38,391 nucleotides of DNA from Sphingomonas sanguinis (GTDB lineage: Bacteria; Pseudomonadota; Alphaproteobacteria; Sphingomonadales; Sphingomonadaceae): contig NZ_LDTE01000071.1 of NCBI RefSeq assembly GCF_001476905.1, positions 1 through 38,391 on the forward strand, read 5' to 3'. Under the pieces are notes generated by a model. That model made no database searches and was not told where the DNA came from. It was given only the letters and a program-made list of their open reading frames with translations. Positions 25,099-31,574 of this stretch are shown here, piece by piece. Each line of letters opens with the position of its first letter. Position 1 is the first letter of the stretch. Made by a program: the position numbers and the translations under genes.

Positions 25099-25932
25099 TC
25101 ACGTCATAGGATCGACGGGCACGACCTCACCTGCCCCCCGGTTTGGACCCGCACTATAGTAGCGGGTCAGAAATCTCGCCGTGCCATCTAAGCCGGGGAA
25201 GAGCATTCTCTCGCTCACATTGTCTTGGTCGAGCTTATCGCGGAGCTCCCACTTGATTTCTGCGGGTATGATTATGCGCTTCACTAGATCCTTGTTCTCG
25301 GGCCTTAGAATGTAGGTTTTCAGATCAAGTTCCGGCCCAGGCATCATCGATAGGACCGCTCCTTGGTTGATTATACGGCTATCAAGGGAGGGAGGTTCAA
25401 AGAAGAGAACAAATTCCTTGTTTGACTCAATGGCGTCGAAATCGGTAATCGACTTGTATTTATTTAACATTTCAACTGAGAAAACGAATGCATCCTCGTT
25501 GGTTAGGATGGTGGCAAGAGTTGATGGAAGCACACGTCGCGCATTGGCGACGTCAACGCACCAAATGGCTCCATCCACATCGAAATGATTCTCGTTAGAT
25601 AATGCAAAATGTGATGCCACTCTGGGAGATGTCGTCCAATCTAGCACCCGAGTGGGTAAGCCATGATGTTGAGCGATTGCAAGTTGAAAAAGCAGCGCAT
25701 CCGATGCAACTTCGCCGGGGCCAGCGTACTTTAGAAAATTACGGAGCAGCGGCCGTTCGATTGCCGCAGCATGGTTCCCCATTCTTTGCAGGCTGGTTTC
25801 AAGGCCCCAGCACTTGTCGCCCACACCGCGGAAAACAAAGTTTGATCGATATCGCCCATGCTCCGTGAGCGCGATATCGTAAAGCATATCTTGGAATTCG
25901 CTGTAATTGGCCGGTTTTAAATCGATGTCCAT
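25099..25932 (-). CDS. FRG-domain protein
   Basis: 277 residues. The FRG domain at about 8-115 is named by its motif, here FVFRGVGDKCWGLETSLQR, followed by LLFQLAIAQHHGLPTRVLDW and TTSPRVASHFAL. The rest is alpha/beta with no named domain. The function of FRG proteins is not settled; they occur often in phage-defence and mobile islands and may act on nucleotides or nucleic acids. The base composition is visibly less GC-rich than the neighbours, a sign of transfer. It lies 63 bases after the PIN-like cluster on the same strand and could be its last gene. Confidence 0.82.
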   Translation of the reverse strand: MDIDLKPANYSEFQDMLYDIALTEHGRYRSNFVFRGVGDKCWGLETSLQRMGNHAAAIERPLLRNFLKYAGPGEVASDALLFQLAIAQHHGLPTRVLDWTTSPRVASHFALSNENHFDVDGAIWCVDVANARRVLPSTLATILTNEDAFVFSVEMLNKYKSITDFDAIESNKEFVLFFEPPSLDSRIINQGAVLSMMPGPELDLKTYILRPENKDLVKRIIIPAEIKWELRDKLDQDNVSERMLFPGLDGTARFLTRYYSAGPNRGAGEVVPVDPMT

Positions 25933-25995
25933 CTTGCTCTCTGAAGCCTAAAACAGTGTAGATTGGCGGCCTTGTGCCGCGCAATGGAATCATGA

Positions 25996-26625
25996 TCAGT
26001 CGGTTATAGCGTCGAATAGGCTAGCCTTCGTCACCGTGCCAAACAGCCCGCTCAGTTCAGGCTCCTTCGACTTGACCCTCCGGAAGTCCTCAAGTGTGCG
26101 CTTATCGACGAACAACACGTCGGTGTAAGCCGCCAACACGGCAAGGTGCTGGTCGTGGACATCGCTGCCCGGCCGAATGCGACGCTCTTGGCCGTGGCGC
26201 TTCAGTGCATTGGCGACGCGCCAACTCGGGAGGCTCTCCATGCTTATCCGCTTCAGGCGCTCGAAGGGAATCCCGATCTTCTCGGCTACGACGTTCAAGT
26301 GCGACCTGAACATACCCAGTTCGGACAGCTCTGCTATGGTGCACTCGTCCCGTATCTCGTGCTCGTCGATCCCTTGTTTGCCGTATTTGTCGACGAGGAG
26401 CTGGCGGACCGTCACGTCCACCGCTGGCATTTCCTGCATGACGCGCAAAGCGAACTCGTTCGCCATCTCTAGCGCCTCGGCATCGCTCCGGCGCGGATCG
26501 GCCGCCTTGGCCCGCGTGAAGGCTTTACGGTGCATGATGGCAATGACGTTCTCTCGGTCCGCAGGCGCGCGGATTTCCTGCTTGCACAGCTGTCCAACCG
26601 TCTGGCTCTCGTCCATCGATCGCAT
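25996..26625 (-). CDS. PIN-like protein, downstream part (same frame as the preceding gene after one stop)
   Basis: 209 residues. The C-terminal part has DVHDQHLAVLAAYTDVLFVDKRTLEDF (in two pieces: DVHDQHLAVLAAYTDV and LFVDKRTLEDF, about residues 152-178), the late acidic strand and helix of PIN-type nucleases. There is no early PIN aspartate in this part. The frame is the same as the gene at 26629-27111, separated by TAA and one further codon (GGT). The ATG at 26625, or the one four codons on, could restart translation. It may be the second half of one 371-codon gene broken by a nonsense change, or a reinitiating cistron. Confidence 0.6.
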   Translation of the reverse strand: MRSMDESQTVGQLCKQEIRAPADRENVIAIMHRKAFTRAKAADPRRSDAEALEMANEFALRVMQEMPAVDVTVRQLLVDKYGKQGIDEHEIRDECTIAELSELGMFRSHLNVVAEKIGIPFERLKRISMESLPSWRVANALKRHGQERRIRPGSDVHDQHLAVLAAYTDVLFVDKRTLEDFRRVKSKEPELSGLFGTVTKASLFDAITD

Positions 26626-26628
26626 ACC

Positions 26629-27111
26629 TTAGAGTGCCGACACCATCCCGATGTGCTGGCGCCTTTCCCTCATGATCGGACGCGCGACATCCCATACCCA
26701 ACTGTCCTCTCCGATGGCGGCGAGGCCGGTTCCGGTCGTAAGCAGACGGGATCGTACCTGGTCTCGCACCTCCGCCATGGTCCGGCAGCCGGAATCGTAA
26801 GCGATCGCCTCGGCGGCAAGTATGTCGATGATCCCGCCCAAGCTCCGCTCGCCTGGCATCCGCATCCATGCCATCAGCGGAAGCGACTGAAGAAACGCCA
26901 CCCGCGCGCTGGCGTTCGCCGCGTCATCTACGACGAGCAACTCCTCTAAATGATGCCACGATAGGAACGGGACGCGCCCCTGATCAATCAGACGCTTGTG
27001 CAGGTCTCGAGCCACCTGCCACTTGGGTGATGTCGGATTAATCGCGGCGTCGATCCAGTTGGCCCAGTGCGACGTGTCGGGCGCGACGATCGCAGGCTTC
27101 AGTAGGGTCAT
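26629..27111 (-). CDS. PIN-like protein, upstream part ending at an in-frame stop
   Basis: 160 residues. The N-terminus, IVAPDTSHWANWIDA, supplies the first PIN-type aspartate (D12), and FLSWHHLEELLVVDD at about residues 49-63 carries conserved-looking acidic residues. The start overlaps the stop of the 3-TM gene as ATGA. Together with the next open frame it would form one PIN-like RNase of about 371 residues. PIN proteins are metal-dependent RNases, often toxins. The fold is my judgement from motif spacing only. Confidence 0.6.
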   Translation of the reverse strand: MTLLKPAIVAPDTSHWANWIDAAINPTSPKWQVARDLHKRLIDQGRVPFLSWHHLEELLVVDDAANASARVAFLQSLPLMAWMRMPGERSLGGIIDILAAEAIAYDSGCRTMAEVRDQVRSRLLTTGTGLAAIGEDSWVWDVARPIMRERRQHIGMVSAL

Positions 27112-27986
27112 GGCTCTGTGGCGCGACTCTGAGGTACAGGAGCGAACTGGAGACCTGGAGCGGTTCCAACAGCCGCATCAGGCTTCGGACAGGCCTGCGT
27201 CTGCGGGGTATCCGCGCGTGACGCTTCCGATCGTTCGTCAGCCAAGACAGTGCGGGTGGTTCTCCCGCCGGACAGACACACAGGCTGAGCGTTCACACAT
27301 TTCGGATCGGACTGAACGCCGGCCGCGGGCGTCTGAACGACAACCTTCGTCACTGGCTTCTCCTGCTCCGCGCTGCGGAAGCCCATCGCGTAGAACAGGG
27401 GGTCAAGCAGCAGGAGTAATATGAATATCCCGAACGCTCGGAGCAGGTGCTCGTGAGTAACGAGGATGCGTGTGACCTTCTCGTTGACCACGGCCCGCGA
27501 GTTACGCGTTGCGAGCAGGGTACCGCGGGTTAGCTTGCGGAGGGGAGTTGGCGTCCGCCACGCAGCCACGATCTCGGATTCACCGACCTTCTGAAAGCCT
27601 CGGACTTGCAGAGTTTTGAAGGCGTTGAATCCGGCTCCAGCAACGTAGACCGTCGCCAGCGCCAATACGAAGAGCCGCGCCCCGTCCGGAGCCGGCCCCG
27701 CCTTCTTCTCCCAGTTCGCCGCCTGCAGCGTGATGATGACCGGAACCAGTGCTGCCAGTACCGCGAGGTAGGTTGTTGCCTTGCCCTCAGCCGTACGGAC
27801 CCGCTCCATTTCGGCGGCCGCCACTTTCTGCGCCTCGTCGAGCGCCCTTTCGTCAGCTAAATCCCAGACTGCCGCTCGGATTGCAGCCTGGTCCTCCTCG
27901 AGCCGCTTCGCCTCTGCGGTTTTCTGGGAGGAAGTGAGCGGTTCGATATATGGGAAAACCCAGCTTCCGAATCGATGCAAGTTCAT
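27108..27986 (-). CDS. Membrane protein with three predicted helices, unknown function
   Basis: 292 residues from the ATG at 27986, which overlaps the ATP-grasp stop as ATGA; an upstream in-frame ATG at 28061 lies inside the ATP-grasp gene. An N-terminal charged helical region (about 20-68, probably coiled coil) precedes helices at about 71-90 (TTYLAVLAALVPVIITLQAA), 103-122 and 181-201 (LLRAFGIFILLLLLDPLFYA). The tail of about 90 residues is Pro/Thr/Ala-rich and has three cysteines. No family is recognised. Its position between the ATP-grasp ligase and the PIN-like gene suggests export of, immunity to, or response to the modified peptide. Confidence 0.7.
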   Translation of the reverse strand: MNLHRFGSWVFPYIEPLTSSQKTAEAKRLEEDQAAIRAAVWDLADERALDEAQKVAAAEMERVRTAEGKATTYLAVLAALVPVIITLQAANWEKKAGPAPDGARLFVLALATVYVAGAGFNAFKTLQVRGFQKVGESEIVAAWRTPTPLRKLTRGTLLATRNSRAVVNEKVTRILVTHEHLLRAFGIFILLLLLDPLFYAMGFRSAEQEKPVTKVVVQTPAAGVQSDPKCVNAQPVCLSGGRTTRTVLADERSEASRADTPQTQACPKPDAAVGTAPGLQFAPVPQSRATEP

Positions 27987-28945
27987 GAAGAGCCACCGCA
28001 AAGGGCATCCACAATCGCAGCCGTGACCGGAGCGCCCGTCCGCTGCTCGATCCAAGCCCACTGCCCGTTCGGGTTGGCTTCCAGGAACCAGAAGCGGCCA
28101 TCTTTATCCTCTACAAGATCAATCGCGGCGAACCGCAGGCCGAGATCGCGGGCAACCAAGATACAGGCCGAAGCCACCTCGATCGGCAGCTCCGTAATTT
28201 CGTGATCAAGATCCTTGCGGACGCCCTTCCGCCAGTCCACCTGCGTCTCGCCATGGACTTGGGACAATATCCGGGTCGCAAACACTTGATCGTCCACCAC
28301 GAGCACCCGGATATCCGACCGCTTCGGCACTTCGCGCTGCATGATCATCGGCTCACGCCGGAAGGCGTCCGCGTCCTCCACCTCAAGCGAATTCACCCGA
28401 CTGGTGAAGACGACGCTACCCACTTCGCCTTCGTTGATGAGCGCGTGCCGGAGCGGCTTCGCAACCATCGCCCCATCCGCTAGGAAGGCACGCGCCATCT
28501 CGAAAGCATTGGTGACAAGTGTCCCGGGGATTTGCAATCCCACCCGCCGGGCGGTGGCGAGCTGCCTCGGCTTGTCCTCGGCGCGGAGGATGGAAAATGG
28601 CGAATTCAGCCATCTGCCCTCAAGAGCGTTCCAGAGACTTCTGAGTATGGCCGACCACTCTGCAACGACATACTCTGCAACGGCATTGCTTCCACCGCCT
28701 TCGATACTGCCCGGCCGGCGATAATAGGCACCCGTCACATCCGAGATGGAAAGCTCGCCGCACGGTCCTGTAAGCGTGAGGTTTGCGGGGTCGCCATCAA
28801 TCATCGCGATCTCGTGTTGAGGCAGGTCCTCCGTGTTCAGGCGACAGAAGCGCAAGCCGCGTCGACGCATTTCCATAACGACGTAGTCCGTCGTGACGTC
28901 GCGCTTATTTGTTACGAGGAGGATCAGTCCGGAACGCACGCTCAC
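27983..28945 (-). CDS. ATP-grasp ligase, graspetide (omega-ester RiPP) macrocyclase-like
   Basis: 320 residues from the GTG at 28945, whose GTGA overlaps the precursor stop; the frame extends to 29017 without need. It starts with GLILLVTNKRDVTTDYVVME, and has AEDKPRQLATARRVGLQIPG (RimK/MvdD-like), a nucleotide-binding lysine in MVAKPLR (about K163), the IMQREVPKRSDIRVLVV strand and the metal-binding end FAAIDLVEDKDGRFWFLEAN, PNGQW (D276, E289, N291). This is the MvdC/MvdD type of ATP-grasp enzyme, which activates Asp/Glu side chains and closes them onto Thr/Ser or Lys of a precursor peptide. The coupled upstream gene has the features of such a precursor. Confidence 0.85.
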   Translation of the reverse strand: MSVRSGLILLVTNKRDVTTDYVVMEMRRRGLRFCRLNTEDLPQHEIAMIDGDPANLTLTGPCGELSISDVTGAYYRRPGSIEGGGSNAVAEYVVAEWSAILRSLWNALEGRWLNSPFSILRAEDKPRQLATARRVGLQIPGTLVTNAFEMARAFLADGAMVAKPLRHALINEGEVGSVVFTSRVNSLEVEDADAFRREPMIMQREVPKRSDIRVLVVDDQVFATRILSQVHGETQVDWRKGVRKDLDHEITELPIEVASACILVARDLGLRFAAIDLVEDKDGRFWFLEANPNGQWAWIEQRTGAPVTAAIVDALCGGSS

Positions 28946-29316
28946 CAGTACGGCGCCATCGCTTCGTCGTCCCGCTCCTGTTGAACGTCGGTCTTCGTCT
29001 GAAGCTCGGGCAAGCACAGGGAGGCGTCCTCGTCGTCAGCCTCCTGCCGAACCCGCGTCCCGGTGCTGGTTTCCAACGCCCCGAAGCGCGACGGATCATC
29101 GTCATCCACCTCAACCTGCGTCATGGTTTTGCTCTGCGTTGCGACCAGCGCGCCCCCAGCGATCTCGATAATCGGTACAGGACCGTCCTCACTGTCCACG
29201 ACCCAAACGCCAAGCTCGGGCGAATAGTGGCCCGGCATCTCAGCATCGGCGGACCTAGGCGTAACGAAGCGCAGCAGAAATGGGTCGGCGGGCGCGATCG
29301 GAGAATGAATGGTCAT
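28942..29316 (-). CDS. Candidate graspetide precursor peptide with three core repeats
   Basis: 124 residues from the ATG at 29316 (AGGA about 10 bases upstream; ATG 29322 is an alternative). The leader contains DPFLLRFV (residues 11-18), close to the PFFARFL motif that microviridin-type leaders use to bind their ATP-grasp enzyme. The C-terminal half has three repeats, about 21-22 residues apart: TMTQVEVDDDD (from T64), TGTRVRQEADDED (from T85) and TKTDVQQERDDE (from T107). Their consensus is T-x-T-x-V-x-x-[E/D]-x-D-x-[D/E]: hydroxyl donors followed by acid acceptors, as needed for side-chain ester rings. It ends APYW. No protease or other tailoring enzyme is adjacent. I infer a multi-core graspetide; ring topology is unknown. 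Confidence 0.75.
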   Translation of the reverse strand: MTIHSPIAPADPFLLRFVTPRSADAEMPGHYSPELGVWVVDSEDGPVPIIEIAGGALVATQSKTMTQVEVDDDDPSRFGALETSTGTRVRQEADDEDASLCLPELQTKTDVQQERDDEAMAPYW

Positions 29317-29888
29317 GAGCATCGATCCTGTAGGATTGTCGTCCATCATGAACATATAGAGGAAATTCAAAATGAGAGGAAGCTCTCCGATCGTCATTCC
29401 GCATGTAAAACCATCAGCTCCAAATGTGAAATACTGACAAATTGCAGCACACGACCACGAGCCAAATCGTGAATTACCGCCTTTTCTGAACCGGCGGATC
29501 AAACCTGAGAGGCGAGCTCAGGCCATGCCCTGACAATAAGCTCCGAAAACCACGGGGAAACCGGAACCTGTCCTTCCTACCGATATGCGCTTGAGAAAAT
29601 TGTTCAACATCAAGAACTGAGATTAACGGAAATCCCGCGTTTTCACCTTGATGGTGTCGAGGTGCAGGTCCCGGATATAGATGTCCCTCGTTCCGAGCCC
29701 CTTAGGTGACTCGCTGCGAGGATCTGGTGTCGGCGGGCCGTGATGGAACTCGTCGCCGCGTCCATGCGGCAAGGGAAACGCACCGCCGCGCTCACCGACA
29801 CCGGCTAGTTCCGCGGAAAGATCGGTCAGGCGCTGCGCGACAAGATGAATGCCCGCAGATGCGGCTCGGCCCAGGATGGGAAGCGTAG
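29317..29888. other. Upstream region of the graspetide cluster and unassigned sequence
   Basis: 29317 to about 29640 is relatively AT-rich and should hold the promoter of the leftward cluster, though I cannot fix -35/-10 boxes. From 29623 a minus-strand open frame runs to 30135, but its part over 29889-30135 only shadows the SDR fragment. The remainder, 29623-29880 (for example GIHLVAQRLTDLSAELAGVG and RDIYIRDLHLDTIKVKTRDF), is not recognised and has no start of its own. It may be a scrap of another gene. Confidence 0.35.
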
Positions 29889-30467
29889 TTTGCCACCAAC
29901 CATCTCGGGCATTTCGCCCTGACGAACCTGCTCTGGCCACTGCTGGAAGGCGGCGCGCGCGTCGTCTCCGTCTCGTCGGCCGGGCATCACGCCTCGCCGA
30001 TCCGCTGGGACGACCTGCAATTTGAGAACGGCTATGACAAATGGCTCGCCTATGGCCAGTCGAAGACGGCGAATGCGCTATTCGCGGTCCACCTCGATCA
30101 TCTCGGCCGTGATCATGCCATTCGCGCCTTCTCACTCCATCCCGGCAAGATTTTCACGCCGCTCCAACGGCACCTGACGCAAACCGAGATGACTGCCGAA
30201 GGTTGGCTCGACGCAAAGGGCAATCCTGTCGATCCGACTTTCAAGACACCAGAACAAGGGGCTGCAACGCAGGTATGGGCGGCTACATCATCCCAACTCG
30301 ATGGGCTTGGCGGCCTCTATTGCGAGGATTGTGACGTCGCGGTTCGGGCGGAGACGGCAGACGAACCGTTCGTCGGGGTCAAAGCCTATGCCACCGATCC
30401 CGATGCCGCAGAGAGGCTCTGGAACCTGTCCTCGAAGCTAGTGCAGATCGGATGGGATCATTCATAG
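29889..30467 (+). pseudogene. Short-chain dehydrogenase/reductase, N-terminus missing
   Basis: The frame begins after a TAG at 29886 with FATNHLGHFALTNLLWPLL, the middle of a classical SDR (NHLGHF). It continues with VVSVSSAGH (catalytic serine strand), YGQSKTANALFAVHLD (catalytic YxxxK) and FSLHPGKIFTPL, to a natural stop. The Rossmann part with the GxxxGxG nucleotide motif is lost, so it cannot be active. It belongs to the group of large SDRs resembling retinol dehydrogenase or WW-domain oxidoreductase. It overlaps the end of the convergent gene at 30458 by 10 bases. Confidence 0.82.
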
Positions 30468-31528
30468 GGAAGTTCCCCGAACAAGCCGATCATGAGGTCG
30501 CCGTCATAAAGCGAGAATGGGATCTCAACATAGTTGTCCGGGTGACGCGGCAAAGCGCGACCGTCATTCGGGCCATTTTTCGTATGACCGCGGACCTGTT
30601 CGCCATTCTCTTTAATATAGGGAAGCACAACCAGTCGACCGTGATTGGTGGACAGGATCGTACCTTCCTTCCAAATCGTGGCGGCTTCAGAATCTCGGGT
30701 CGATGACGTTGCCTTGACCTGCCAGCCAATGCCGCCCTCCGGTTCGTACCAAAAAACGATGCCATTGGAGACGAGGACATGCTCACCCCGCGCCAAGGCT
30801 TCGGCGAGAAGGCGTTGAACACTCACCAATTGGAGCAGTTGGTTCGCGCGTGGCAGAAGTATCTGCCTGATCCGCGCCTTGGTCTTTCCCCAATGGGCGG
30901 TCGCGCTCAGGTCGAAGCCATTGGCGATCTTCGCCCGTTCCGCCGTCAACGCCGCTTTTTCTCCGGCGCGATACGGCTTGGACCAGACTCCCTCATGGCC
31001 TAGGAAGACGAGGGAATAGGTCCAGTGGCTATTGGAACGCCCAACCTTGGCCACGCGAAGATACGGCATTTCCGCTAGTTGTTCGGCGAGATCCTGGCGG
31101 TAGCGCTCGGACTCCGGCGCAATCTTCAGGCTGGCGGCGTCGGGCCGCTCATCCTCTGCATGCCGACGGTGGGCTTCGCGCAACATCAGCCCTTCTTCCT
31201 CCAGAAGGCGCTGCTTGGCCTGGACGGCTTTGTCGATCTTGAGCTCAAGCGATTGCTTGAAGGCGGCCTCCAAGGGGCGGGCGGCGAACTCTTCCCGCAG
31301 GATAGGATTGAGCGCCAGAGCAGCTGCGATCGCCGTCTCGCGATCGGGATAATGATCCGACCGGACGCTGTCGTTATCGCCGGGAATCATCCGGTCGCGC
31401 CACAGCGGCGGCAAAAGCCCTCTTTCGATCAATTCCTGCATGAACCAGCGCTCGTGAAGGGGACGATAGTAGGGCCAGACCGCCAGAACAGTGTCACCCG
31501 CGCGCTTGAGTTCCGACCATTTCAGCAT
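30458..31528 (-). CDS. Unrecognised protein, last gene of the hipBA-nuclease-ATPase operon
   Basis: 356 residues from the ATG at 31528 (GAAGG about 9 bases upstream); the longer open frame shadows the ATPase gene. No known domain is recognised. It begins MLKWSELKRAGDTVLAVWPY, has a charged helical middle (about 100-160, AVQAKQRLLEEEGLMLREAH) that may be a coiled coil, and a beta-rich C-terminal half with several tryptophans (HWTYSLVFLGHEGVW, IVFWYEPEGGIGWQV). No signal or membrane segment. It lies 46 bases after the ATPase stop, so it is probably co-transcribed and may be the effector or a specificity subunit. Confidence 0.75.
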   Translation of the reverse strand: MLKWSELKRAGDTVLAVWPYYRPLHERWFMQELIERGLLPPLWRDRMIPGDNDSVRSDHYPDRETAIAAALALNPILREEFAARPLEAAFKQSLELKIDKAVQAKQRLLEEEGLMLREAHRRHAEDERPDAASLKIAPESERYRQDLAEQLAEMPYLRVAKVGRSNSHWTYSLVFLGHEGVWSKPYRAGEKAALTAERAKIANGFDLSATAHWGKTKARIRQILLPRANQLLQLVSVQRLLAEALARGEHVLVSNGIVFWYEPEGGIGWQVKATSSTRDSEAATIWKEGTILSTNHGRLVVLPYIKENGEQVRGHTKNGPNDGRALPRHPDNYVEIPFSLYDGDLMIGLFGELPYE

Positions 31529-31574
31529 GGTGACGCGCCTTCGACGAGGGGGTACGCAACGTGGGGGCGCTTCC

